Assembly: GCF_001905885.1 (NCBI RefSeq)
Contig: NZ_LIYH01000003.1
Location: forward strand, 310,001 to 374,000
DNA length: 64,000 bases
Source of the DNA: Streptomyces sp. CB03234
GTDB taxonomy: Bacteria > Actinomycetota > Actinomycetes > Streptomycetales > Streptomycetaceae
Reading direction: 5' to 3'
Below the pieces are notes generated by a model. That model saw only the letters and a program-made list of their open reading frames with translations. It had not been told where the DNA came from and did not search any database. This document shows positions 44,991 to 53,273 of this stretch, piece after piece (position 1 is the first letter of the stretch; each line of letters opens with the position of its first letter). The translations under genes were made by a program, and so were the position numbers.

Positions 44991-47362
44991 TGCCACCTCC
45001 ACCCGGTGATCTCGGCCGGGTCGACACCGGTACGGCGCAGCTCCGCGCGCAGCCGGTCGCGGTGGCGGGCGTAGGAGGCGGCCAGGTCGCCGGTGGCGGC
45101 CGGGCGGCCGCGCAGATGGCCGAGGGCGGTGATGGCGAGGTCGTGCCGGGAGACGCCGTTGCTCGCGAGGAGGTCGTACGGCGTGGTGGTGGTGCCCTCC
45201 TCGACGTACCCGCGAACGTGGAAGCGGTCCGGGTGGGGCCGGCCGTGCAGCAGTTGGTGCACGGCCGCCGGGTAGCCGTGGAAGTCGAACACGACGTGCG
45301 TGTCGGTGCCGAACAGGTCCCGGAAGTCCGCGTCCGCCATGCCGTGCGGGTGCCGGCCGGGCGGGGCGAGGACGCACAGGTCGACGACGTTGACGACCCG
45401 GAGGCGTACGCCGGGCAGGTCGCGGCGCAGCAGGTCGGCGGCGGCGAGCGTCTCGACGGTGGGGATGCCGCCCGCGCAGGCCAGGATCAACTCCGGGTCC
45501 TCGCCGTCGTTCGTGGACGCCCAGCACCAGGTGGAGGCGCCGGCCTCGCAGTGCCGGCGGGCGTCTTCCAGACCGAGCCACTGGGCGGCGGTGTGCTTGC
45601 CGGCGACGACCAGGTTGATCCTGCCGGTGTCGGCGAGCAGCCGCTCCATGGTGACGAGGAGGGTGTTGGCGTCGGGCGGCAGGTACACGCCGGTGACGGT
45701 GCTCTTCTTGGTGAGCAGGTTGTTGATGAAACCGGGGCCCTGGTGGCTGTAGCCGTTGTGTTCCTGACGCCACCCCTCGCTGGTCAGCAGGTACGTCAGG
45801 TTGCTGACGGGCGTGCGCCACGGCACCTCGTCGGACATCTTCAGCCACTTGGCGTACTGGTTGAGCATGCTGTCCACGACGGACGCGAACGCCTCGTACG
45901 TCGGGAACAGGCCGTGGCGGCCGGTCTGGAGCCAGCCCTGGAGCCAGCCCTGGCAGTTGTGCTCGGACAGCACCTCCATGACGCGCCCGTCGCGGGCCAG
46001 GTCCTCGGCGTACTCGTCCACCGGCCAGGTGTAGGCGCGGCCGGTGGCGCCGAGGACGCTGTCGAGCTTGTTGGAGGCGAGTTCGTCCGGCGACATGATC
46101 CGGAAGTCGCGGCTGCTCTCCGTCCGGTGCATGATCTCCGTCAGCCAGGCGGCCAGTACGCGGTTCGGGCTCGCGGACGCCGTGCCGGGGCCCGCGCCGA
46201 CGTCGACGGCGTACGGTTCGAGCGGCGGCAGGTCCAGCGGGCGGCGCAGGCGGCCCCCGTCACCGGCGGCGTTCATGCCGATACGCCGCTCGCCCTCGGG
46301 GCAGCCGGCCAGGACGTGCGGGCGGGGGCGGCCGTCCTCGTCGAACAGCTCGTCCGGCCGGTAGGACCGCAGCCACGCCTCCAGGGCCTTGAACTGCTCG
46401 TCGTCCTCGTGGACCCCGGCCAGCGGGACCTGGTGGGCGTGGAAGGTGCCCTCGATACGGCGGCCGCCGACCTCGTACGGGGCTCCCTGGCCCTTGAGGC
46501 TGCGCAGGACGAGCATCGGCCAGGCCGGCCGCTCGGGCGGGTCGCCGTCGTCGCGGGCGCGGCGCTGGATGCAGGTGATGGCCGTGTGGGCGTCGCGCAC
46601 CGCGTCCACCACCCGGTCGGGGTCGGTGGTCGCGTCCACGATCCGGGGGTCCCAGCCGTAGCCGCGGAACAGCGCCGTCAGCTCGTCGTCCGTCATGGTG
46701 GCGAACAGCGTCGGCGAGGAGATCTTGTAGCCGTTGAGGTGGAGGACGGGCAGTACCGCGCCGCCGGTGACGGGGTCGAGGAACTTGGTGGAGTGCCACG
46801 CGCCGGCGGTCGGGCCGGTCTCCGCCTCGCCGTCCCCGACGATGCAGGCCACGAGGCGCCCCGGGGCGTCGAAGGCGGCTCCAAAGGCGGTGGACAGGGC
46901 GTAGCCGAGCTCGCCGCCCTCGTGGATGGTGCCGGGGACGGCCGGCGAGAGGTGGCTGGGGAAGCCGTCGGGCGCGCAGTAGCGGCGGGCGAGTTCGGTG
47001 AGGCCCCTTTCGGTGCGCGCGAGGGCGGGGTCGTGGTGTTCGTGGGTGCCCTCCAGCCATAGGTTCGCGTGGTTGGCGGGGGCGCCGTGGCCGGGGCCGG
47101 TGACCAGGAGCACGTCGGTGCCGCGCTCCTTGATGAGGGTGTTGAGCGCCGCGTACACCATGGTGATGCCGGGGCACGAGCCCCAGTGGCCGAGCAGCCG
47201 CGGCTTGAGGTGCTCGCGCAGCAGCGGCTCACGGAGCAGGACGTTGTCCCGGAGGAAGATCAGAGCGGCGGCGACGTAGTCGGCGGCGCGCCGGTACGCC
47301 TGGGTGTCGTGGGTGTCCCGCTCTGTGTGGGTCTCCCGCTCTGTGTGGGTCTCCCGCTCCAT
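44984..47362 (-). CDS. Phosphoketolase (Xfp type)
   Basis: 792 residues. A thiamine-diphosphate enzyme that splits xylulose-5-phosphate or fructose-6-phosphate with phosphate to acetyl phosphate plus a triose or tetrose phosphate. Seen: LLGHWGSCPGITMVYAALN, GPGHGAPANHANLWLEG, the ThDP/Mg motif GDGEAETGPTAGAWHSTKF, LHLNGYKISSPT, LASNKLDSVLGATGR and QEHNGYSHQGPGFI. Normal length. The ATG at 47362 is strongly supported by AGGGAGGG, which makes an odd N-terminal hexapeptide repeat (ERETHT, ERETHT, ERDTHD) genuine coding sequence. It starts 24 bases after the alcohol dehydrogenase gene, so both are probably cotranscribed. Confidence 0.96.
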   Translation of the reverse strand: MERETHTERETHTERDTHDTQAYRRAADYVAAALIFLRDNVLLREPLLREHLKPRLLGHWGSCPGITMVYAALNTLIKERGTDVLLVTGPGHGAPANHANLWLEGTHEHHDPALARTERGLTELARRYCAPDGFPSHLSPAVPGTIHEGGELGYALSTAFGAAFDAPGRLVACIVGDGEAETGPTAGAWHSTKFLDPVTGGAVLPVLHLNGYKISSPTLFATMTDDELTALFRGYGWDPRIVDATTDPDRVVDAVRDAHTAITCIQRRARDDGDPPERPAWPMLVLRSLKGQGAPYEVGGRRIEGTFHAHQVPLAGVHEDDEQFKALEAWLRSYRPDELFDEDGRPRPHVLAGCPEGERRIGMNAAGDGGRLRRPLDLPPLEPYAVDVGAGPGTASASPNRVLAAWLTEIMHRTESSRDFRIMSPDELASNKLDSVLGATGRAYTWPVDEYAEDLARDGRVMEVLSEHNCQGWLQGWLQTGRHGLFPTYEAFASVVDSMLNQYAKWLKMSDEVPWRTPVSNLTYLLTSEGWRQEHNGYSHQGPGFINNLLTKKSTVTGVYLPPDANTLLVTMERLLADTGRINLVVAGKHTAAQWLGLEDARRHCEAGASTWCWASTNDGEDPELILACAGGIPTVETLAAADLLRRDLPGVRLRVVNVVDLCVLAPPGRHPHGMADADFRDLFGTDTHVVFDFHGYPAAVHQLLHGRPHPDRFHVRGYVEEGTTTTPYDLLASNGVSRHDLAITALGHLRGRPAATGDLAASYARHRDRLRAELRRTGVDPAEITGWRWQP
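47306..47359. repeat. 18-base tandem repeat x3 encoding the phosphoketolase N-terminus
   Basis: Three units (47306, 47324, 47342); the last two are nearly identical (TGTGTGGGTCTCCCGCTC), the first differs at a few positions. The unit length is a multiple of three, so copy-number change keeps the frame. Confidence 0.9.
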
Positions 47363-47386
47363 GAAGCACCCTCCCTGGTACGCCGG

Positions 47387-48688
47387 TCAGTCCTGGACCT
47401 CGTCGCCGGTGCTGCCCGCCGTGGTGGCCGCTCCGGTGCCGGCCGCCTCGCCGAGGCCCGGGGCGACGGAACCGCGCTCGCTCATGCCGAGGGCCACCTT
47501 CGTCCAGCCGCTCTCCCGGCGGTCGAAGGACCGGTACGCCTCGATGGCGTCGTCCACGCCGGCCCAGCGGGTGATCAGCGGGGTGGGGTCCAGGGTGCCG
47601 GAGGCGACCAGGGACACCAGGTGGGGCAGGTGGCGGCGGTGGTTGCAGTTGCCCGTCTTCAGGGTGAGGTTCTTCATGAACGCCTCGCCGAACGGATAGT
47701 GCCGAACCTGCGGCGGGTAGACGCCGACCGTTCCGACGGTGCCCGCCTTCGCGGCCATCCGCACCGACCAGAGCGCCGCCAGCGAGGGCGCGTCGCCGGG
47801 CACCCAGGTGTCGCCCCGCGGGTGCGCCTCGGGAGCCGCCTCGTCGCGCTCGTGGTCGAACTCCTCCGCCCGCTCGCGCAGCGCCTCGGCGGCCGGGCCT
47901 CGCGAGGGCCGTTGCGCGTCCACGCCGACCGCGTCGATCACCCGGTCCACGCCGATGCCGCCGGTCAGCTCCCGTACCGCCTCGACCGGGTCCTCGGCGT
48001 TGAAGTCGACCGGCTCGGCGTGCTGGCGCCGGGCCAGCTCCAGGCGGTCGGCGACACCGTCGACGACGATGACCCGTCCCGCGCCCTGGAGGCGCGCACA
48101 GGCCACGGCCGCCTGGCCCACCGGACCGGCCCCGACGACCGCGACGGTGTCGCCGGTGCCGACCTCGGCGAGCTCCGCGCCGAACCAGGCGGTGGGGTAG
48201 ATGTCGGACAGCAGGATCGCCTGGGCGTCGTCGACGGTGTCCGGCAGCGGCACCAGGCCGACGTGTGCGTAGGGCACGCGTGCGTACTCGGCCTGGAGGC
48301 CGTCCAGGCCGCCCGCCGCCTCCGGGCCGCCGAAGAAGACGGTGCCCGCGCGCGGCCCGCCCGGGTTGGCGTTGTCGCACTGCGCGTAGTAGCCGGCGCG
48401 GCAGTAGCTGCACGTGCCGCAGGCCACGGTGGACGGTACGACGACCCGGTCGCCGGGCCGGAAGTCGCGTACGCCGCTGCCGGTCTCCTCGACGATGCCG
48501 ACCGCCTCGTGGCCGAGCACCCGGCCCTCGCGCATGCCGGGCATCGTGCCGCGGATGAAGTGCAGGTCCGTCCCGCAGATGGCGGACGAGGTGATCCGTA
48601 CGATCGCGTCGTACGGGTCCTGGATCTTCGGCTCCGGTACGTCGTCCAGTCGTACGTCGCCGATGGCGTGCCACACCACGGCCTTCAT
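47387..48688 (-). CDS. Zinc-dependent alcohol dehydrogenase (MDR superfamily)
   Basis: 433 residues. Catalytic zinc site SAICGTDLHFIRG and GHEAVGIVEETG; structural zinc Cys cluster in STVACGTCSYCRAGYYAQC; Rossmann motif AVVGAGPVGQAAVACARLQG. The closest style is glutathione-independent formaldehyde dehydrogenase and related Zn-ADHs, with the insertion PSRGPAAEALRERAEEFDHE seen in that subgroup. It ends in an unusual Gly/Ala/Thr-rich ~35-residue tail. ATG 48688 follows GGGGAG. Upstream on the minus strand the frame continues only as repeat-derived sequence. Confidence 0.93.
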   Translation of the reverse strand: MKAVVWHAIGDVRLDDVPEPKIQDPYDAIVRITSSAICGTDLHFIRGTMPGMREGRVLGHEAVGIVEETGSGVRDFRPGDRVVVPSTVACGTCSYCRAGYYAQCDNANPGGPRAGTVFFGGPEAAGGLDGLQAEYARVPYAHVGLVPLPDTVDDAQAILLSDIYPTAWFGAELAEVGTGDTVAVVGAGPVGQAAVACARLQGAGRVIVVDGVADRLELARRQHAEPVDFNAEDPVEAVRELTGGIGVDRVIDAVGVDAQRPSRGPAAEALRERAEEFDHERDEAAPEAHPRGDTWVPGDAPSLAALWSVRMAAKAGTVGTVGVYPPQVRHYPFGEAFMKNLTLKTGNCNHRRHLPHLVSLVASGTLDPTPLITRWAGVDDAIEAYRSFDRRESGWTKVALGMSERGSVAPGLGEAAGTGAATTAGSTGDEVQD

Positions 48689-48700
48689 AAGCGCTCCCCG

Positions 48701-48876
48701 GTGCTCCCTGGTGCTCCCTGGTGTCCCGATCTTTCCGGTCTTTCCGGTCTTTCCGATCTTTCCGATCTCCGGTCTGCCCGAACAGGCCGCGAGTGCCCGG
48801 CCCGGGGACGTGCGAAACAACACGTCCGGGTGGGGTACTCGCAGGGCGGAGCAGGCCGAGCAGGCCGAGCAGGCAG
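48701..48876. repeat. Three short tandem arrays between divergent ADH and phosphoribosyltransferase genes
   Basis: GTGCTCCCTG x2 (48701-48720), CGRTCTTTC x4-5 (48727-48771) and GAGCAGGCC x3 (48850-48876) lie inside the 217-base promoter gap. Copy-number change would alter spacing to one or both genes. Confidence 0.85.
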
Positions 48877-48905
48877 GGTGCACGCGACGGAAGCGAGGCA
48901 GCACG

Positions 48906-49556
48906 ATGCGTTTCCAGGACCGCAGGGAGGCCGGTCGTGAACTGGCCGCCCGGCTTGTCGAGCGGCAGCGGCAGGGCCGGCTGGAGGACCCCGTCGTGCT
49001 GGCGCTGCCGCGTGGCGGCGTGCCGGTGGCCGACGAGATCGCGGGAGCGCTGCACGCGCCCCTGGACGTCCTCGTCGTCCGCAAGATCGGCGCGCCGTAC
49101 AACCCGGAGGTCGGCATCGGAGCCGTCGTCGGGAACCAGCCGCCCATCTTCGACGAGCGGGCGCTCGCGGTGCTCGACCTGACGCCCGGTCGGCTGAGCG
49201 TCCAGGTCGACACCGAGCAGGCCGAGGTGCGCCGCAGGGAGGAGCTGTACCGCGGCGGCCGGCCGGCGCCGGAGCTGCGCGGGCGTACCGTCGTGGTCGT
49301 CGACGACGGGCTGGCCACCGGTGTCACCGCGCGTGCCGCGCTGCGCGCCGTACGCGCCGCCGGCCCGGCCCACCTGCTGCTGGCCGTGCCGGTGTGTTCC
49401 CGTCAGGCGACGGAGGCGCTGCGCGGGGAGGCGGACGAGATCGTGTACGTGTACCAGCCTCCGCACTTCGAGGCGGTCGGGCAGTGGTACGACGACTTCG
49501 CGCAGCTCACCGACGACGAGGTGATCCGGACCCTGAGCGCCGCGCACGGCGGCTGA
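48906..49556 (+). CDS. Phosphoribosyltransferase-domain protein
   Basis: 216 residues. The PRPP-binding loop is VVVVDDGLATGVTARAALRA (type I PRTase DDG.ATG motif), preceded by LALPRGGVPVADEIA and DVLVVRKIGAPYNPEVGIGA. Stand-alone proteins of this family in actinobacteria are often found beside stress genes; the base or other acceptor is not known. ATG 48906 follows GAGG. The gene is divergent from the ADH-phosphoketolase pair and convergent, 7 bases apart, with ctaD. Confidence 0.9.
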   Translation: MRFQDRREAGRELAARLVERQRQGRLEDPVVLALPRGGVPVADEIAGALHAPLDVLVVRKIGAPYNPEVGIGAVVGNQPPIFDERALAVLDLTPGRLSVQVDTEQAEVRRREELYRGGRPAPELRGRTVVVVDDGLATGVTARAALRAVRAAGPAHLLLAVPVCSRQATEALRGEADEIVYVYQPPHFEAVGQWYDDFAQLTDDEVIRTLSAAHGG

Positions 49557-49563
49557 CGCCTCC

Positions 49564-51306
49564 TCAGGCGTGGCCCTCGCCCCGCTCGTCGGGCTCGCCC
49601 GGCGGGGACGGCACGCCGCGGCCGGGTTCGACGACGTCGCGGCGGCCCCCGGTGTGGGCCTTCTCCAGTTGGGCGATCTCCGGGTGGTGGAGGTCGAAGG
49701 CGGGCGATTCCGAGCGGATGCGGGGCAGGGTCGTGAAGTTGTGGCGCGGCGGCGGGCAGGAGGTCGCCCACTCCAGGGAGCGGCCGTACCCCCACGGGTC
49801 GTCGACGTCGACGCGCTTGCCGCGCCTGGCGGTCTTCCAGACGTTGTAGAGGAACGGCAGGGTCGACAGGCCGAGCAGGAAGGACCCGAGCGACGACAGG
49901 GTGTTGAGGGCGGTGAAGCCGTCGGCGGCGAGGTAGTCGGCGTACCGGCGGGGCATGCCTTCGGCGCCCAGCCAGTGGTGGACGAGGAACGTCAGGTGGA
50001 AGCCGACGAGCAGCGTCCAGAAATGGATCCTCCCCAGGCGTTCGTCGAGCATTTTGCCGGTCATCTTGGGCCACCAGAAGTGGAATCCGGCGAACATCGC
50101 GAAGACGATGGTGCCGAAGAGCACGTAGTGGAAGTGGCCGATGACGAAATACGAGTCGGTGACGTGGAAGTCCATCGGCGGTGAGGCGAGGATGACGCCG
50201 GTCAGGCCGCCGAAGAGGAACGTGACGAGGAATCCGATGGCCCACAGCATCGGTGTCTCGAAGGTGATGGACGCCTTCCACAACGTACCGATCCAGTTGA
50301 AGAACTTCACGCCGGTCGGCACGGCGATGAGGAAGCTCAGGAAGGAGAAGAACGGCAGGAGCACCGCTCCGGTGGCGAACATGTGGTGCGCCCACACCAC
50401 CACCGACAGGCCGGTGATGGCGATGGTGGCGCCGATCAGCCCGATGTAGCCGAAGAGCGGTTTACGGGAGAAGACGGGGAGGATCTCGGTCACCACACCG
50501 AAGAACGGCAGCGCCAGGATGTACACCTCGGGATGGCCGAAGAACCAGAACAGGTGCTGCCACAGCAGCGCTCCGCCGTTCTGGGGGGCGAAGACGTGGG
50601 AGCCGAACTGGCGGTCGGACTCCAGGCACAGGAGCGCGGCGGCGAGCACGGGGAAGGCCATCAGCACGAGGACCGAGGTCAGCAGGACGTTCCAGGTGAA
50701 GATGGGCATGCGGAACATCGTCATGCCGGGCGCGCGCATGCCGATGATGGTGGTGATGAAGTTGACCGCGCCGAGGATCGTGCCGAAGCCGGAGAGGACG
50801 AGCCCCATGATCCAGAGGTCGGCGCCGATGCTCGGGGTGCGTTCCAGCCGGTTGAGCGGCGCGTAGGCCGTCCAGCCGAAGTCGGCGGTTCCGTTGGGTG
50901 TCAGCACGCTGCCGACGACCATGAGGCCGCCGAAGAGGAACAGCCAGTACGAGAACATGTTGAGCCGCGGGAAGGCGACATCCGGCGAGCCGATCTGCAG
51001 CGGCATGACGGCATTGGCGAATCCGGCGAAGGTGGGCGTGGCGAACAGCAGCAGCATCACGATCCCGTGCAGCGTGAATGCCTGGTTGTACTGTTCGTTG
51101 GAGATCAACTGGAGTCCCGGCCGGGCGAGTTCGGCGCGCATCAGCAGGGCGAGCGCGCCGGCGAAGAGGAAGAACCCGAACGACGTGACGAGATACAGGT
51201 TGCCGATCTTCTTGTGATCCGTCGTGGTCAGCCAGTCCACCACGACACGGCCGCGACCGCGTCCCGCCACCGGCACTGGAGCGACCGGCTCCGTCGTTGT
51301 CACCAT
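49564..51306 (-). CDS. ctaD: Cytochrome c oxidase subunit I (solitary copy)
   Basis: 580 residues with 12 membrane helices. Heme a ligand His in [15 protein letters not shown]; Cu-B ligands in [16 protein letters not shown] and WAHHMFATG; heme a/a3 His pair in [11 protein letters not shown]. This is the proton-pumping catalytic subunit of an aa3-type oxidase. The subunits II, III and IV normally encoded alongside it are absent here, so it must assemble with subunits encoded elsewhere or be an alternative isoform. ATG 51306 follows GAGGATT. Hydrophilic C-terminal tail of ~50 residues. Confidence 0.96.
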   Translation of the reverse strand: MVTTTEPVAPVPVAGRGRGRVVVDWLTTTDHKKIGNLYLVTSFGFFLFAGALALLMRAELARPGLQLISNEQYNQAFTLHGIVMLLLFATPTFAGFANAVMPLQIGSPDVAFPRLNMFSYWLFLFGGLMVVGSVLTPNGTADFGWTAYAPLNRLERTPSIGADLWIMGLVLSGFGTILGAVNFITTIIGMRAPGMTMFRMPIFTWNVLLTSVLVLMAFPVLAAALLCLESDRQFGSHVFAPQNGGALLWQHLFWFFGHPEVYILALPFFGVVTEILPVFSRKPLFGYIGLIGATIAITGLSVVVWAHHMFATGAVLLPFFSFLSFLIAVPTGVKFFNWIGTLWKASITFETPMLWAIGFLVTFLFGGLTGVILASPPMDFHVTDSYFVIGHFHYVLFGTIVFAMFAGFHFWWPKMTGKMLDERLGRIHFWTLLVGFHLTFLVHHWLGAEGMPRRYADYLAADGFTALNTLSSLGSFLLGLSTLPFLYNVWKTARRGKRVDVDDPWGYGRSLEWATSCPPPRHNFTTLPRIRSESPAFDLHHPEIAQLEKAHTGGRRDVVEPGRGVPSPPGEPDERGEGHA

Positions 51307-51440
51307 ACGAATCCTCGTCAACGCACACGCACGGGCAGGACGCGCGGCAAAGTACCCCCTTACCGCCCTCCGAAACGCTATGCGTTGTGGCGTCGACGCC
51401 GCGCGCTTTGCGCCCGTACGGCGCTGGTCACGTCACCCGT

Positions 51441-52005
51441 TTGACGTCACCGCCGCACACCTTCCGCACCGTCTTCCCGGTCCTGGCGCTGTGCTGGATG
51501 GCCGTCTTCTTCGACGGGATGGACGGCAACATCTACCGTCAGCTTCCTTCTGGTCATCAACGCGGGCGGCATCGTCGGCCTGCTCGTCACCGGGCGCACC
51601 GCCGACCGGTTCGGCGCGGTGCGCGTCTCGGCCATCTGGTTCGTGCTCACCGCGGCGGGGGCGCTGCTGCTGCGCTCGCAGCTGCCGCTGGGGTGGACGT
51701 ACGTGGTGGTGGCGTGCACCGGTGTGGTGCTGTTCAGCGCGCAGGTCATGGTGTACGCCGCCACCAGCACCCTCTACCGCGACAGCGAGCGCGCCGCCGG
51801 CCTCGGCCGGGTCGCCGGGGTGGGCCGTACGGGCGCGGTGTTCGGCCCGTGGCTGGGCGGGGTGCTGGCGGCGAGCGGCCACGACAGCTGGGGGTTCACC
51901 GCCTTCGCGATGGCCGGGCTGCTGGGCGCGGCCGCCATCGCGTGCGTACCGCTCGCCGCGCGGGCGTCGCGCGGGACGGCTCAGCCCATCGGCAGGCCGG
52001 TGTAG
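51441..52005 (+). pseudogene. Aromatic-acid MFS transporter (PcaK/BenK type), decayed
   Basis: The first ~30 residues of an AAHS-family transporter are present (VFPVLALCWMAVFFDGMDG). At ~51540 the sequence jumps, with a frame change, to the C-terminal third: SFLLVINAGGIVGLLVTGRT, then RFGAVRVSAIWFVLTAAGAL and FGPWLGGVLAASGHDSWGF. Roughly 220 residues are missing, including the central helices, so no functional carrier can be made. Relatives import 4-hydroxybenzoate or protocatechuate, matching the pobA gene with which its 3' end overlaps by 25 bases (convergent). Confidence 0.8.
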
Positions 52006-53162
52006 TTGGACGCCAGTTCTGCGGCGGCGTGCGGCGAGGAGGCGATCCGGTCGAGCTGGGCGAGCTGGAGGCGGGTGTCGAACGGCGACTGGTCCGGGTC
52101 GGTGTGCAGGGTGGTCGTCATGAAGTACGAGAAGTGCTCGGCCCGCCACACCCGGCGCAGGCAGGTGTCGGAGTACGCCTCCAGCAGCTCCTCCGAGCCC
52201 GTGGCGTGCCGGTGCGCCAGGGCGCGGGCGAGCACCACCACGTCGGCGACGGCGAGGTTGAGGCCCTTGGCGCCGGTGGGCGGCACGATGTGCGCGGCGT
52301 CCCCGGCGAGGAAGAGCCGGCCGTGGCGCATCGGCTCGGTGACCCAACTGCGCATCGGCAGCACCGACTTCTGGGTGACCGGGCCGCGCTTGAGCCGCCA
52401 GTCGGGCTCGGCGTCGAGCGCGAAGCGGGCGTCCAGCTCGTCCCAGACCCGCTCGTCGGGCCAGTCGGCGGGGTCCGTGCCGTTGGGCACCTGGAGGTAG
52501 AGGCGGCTGACGGTGGGCGTGCGCATGCTGGCGAGGGCGAAGCCCCGCTCCGAGTGGGCGTAGATCAACTCGTCGTACACGGGCGGCGCTTCGGCGAGGA
52601 TGCCGAGCCAGGAGTACGGGTAGGTGCGCTCGTACGTCGTCCGCAGCCCCTCGGGTACGGCGCTGCGCGCGATGCCGTGGAAGCCGTCGCAGCCGATGAC
52701 GTAGTCGCAGGTCAGGGTCTGTTCCCGGCCTTCGTGGGTGTAGCGGACGCGGGGCCGGTCGGTGTCGGCGCCCTCGATGGCGTGGACCTCGGCGCCGAAG
52801 AGCAGGGGTCCCCCGTCTTCGAGCTGAAGCGCTATCAGGTCCTTGACGACCTCCGTCTGGGCGTACACCGTCACTCTGCGCCCGCCGGTGTGGGAGAGGA
52901 AGTCGAGGCGGTGGGCGCGCCCGTCGAAGCGCAGTTCGATGCCGTCGTGGACCAGGCCCTCGCGGTCGAGGCGGGCACCGGCACCCACGTCCCGCAGGAC
53001 ATCGACGGTGGCCTGCTCCAGGATGCCGGCACGCTGGCGCCGTTCGACGTAGGAGCGGTCACGGCTCTCCAGGACGACGCTGTCGACTCCCACGCGGTGG
53101 AGCAGCCGGGCGAGCAGCAGTCCGGCCGGGCCGCCGCCGATGATCCCGACGGTGGTGTGCAT
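51981..53162 (-). CDS. pobA: 4-hydroxybenzoate 3-monooxygenase
   Basis: 393 residues, the normal PobA length. A FAD hydroxylase converting 4-hydroxybenzoate to protocatechuate with NAD(P)H. FAD-binding GIIGGGPAGLLLARLLHR, the YVIGCDGFHGIAR DG-motif, LGILAEAPPVYDELIYAHSE, and the second FAD motif LFLAGDAAHIVPPTGAKGLN are all present, as is the substrate region RQRAGILEQ with the PobA-type Arg. It is divergent from a duplicated IclR regulator across a palindromic site, the standard arrangement for pobA. Confidence 0.95.
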   Translation of the reverse strand: MHTTVGIIGGGPAGLLLARLLHRVGVDSVVLESRDRSYVERRQRAGILEQATVDVLRDVGAGARLDREGLVHDGIELRFDGRAHRLDFLSHTGGRRVTVYAQTEVVKDLIALQLEDGGPLLFGAEVHAIEGADTDRPRVRYTHEGREQTLTCDYVIGCDGFHGIARSAVPEGLRTTYERTYPYSWLGILAEAPPVYDELIYAHSERGFALASMRTPTVSRLYLQVPNGTDPADWPDERVWDELDARFALDAEPDWRLKRGPVTQKSVLPMRSWVTEPMRHGRLFLAGDAAHIVPPTGAKGLNLAVADVVVLARALAHRHATGSEELLEAYSDTCLRRVWRAEHFSYFMTTTLHTDPDQSPFDTRLQLAQLDRIASSPHAAAELASNYTGLPMG

Positions 53163-53181
53163 GCGCTCTCCTGTTCGTCCA

Positions 53182-53197
53182 GTGAAGTAAACTTCAC
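53182..53197. promoter_or_regulatory. Palindromic operator between pobA and the IclR-type gene
   Basis: GTGAAGT-AA-ACTTCAC: 7-bp perfect arms with a 2-base centre, 19 bases from the pobA start. Size and place fit an operator for the adjacent IclR-type regulator. Confidence 0.75.
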
Positions 53198-53273
53198 GAT
53201 ATTGGGTGGGGTGAGTGTGCGCCCGGTGCCCGACCCTGTCAACGCCCGCCCCGACCTGAGCGACGGAGAGCCG

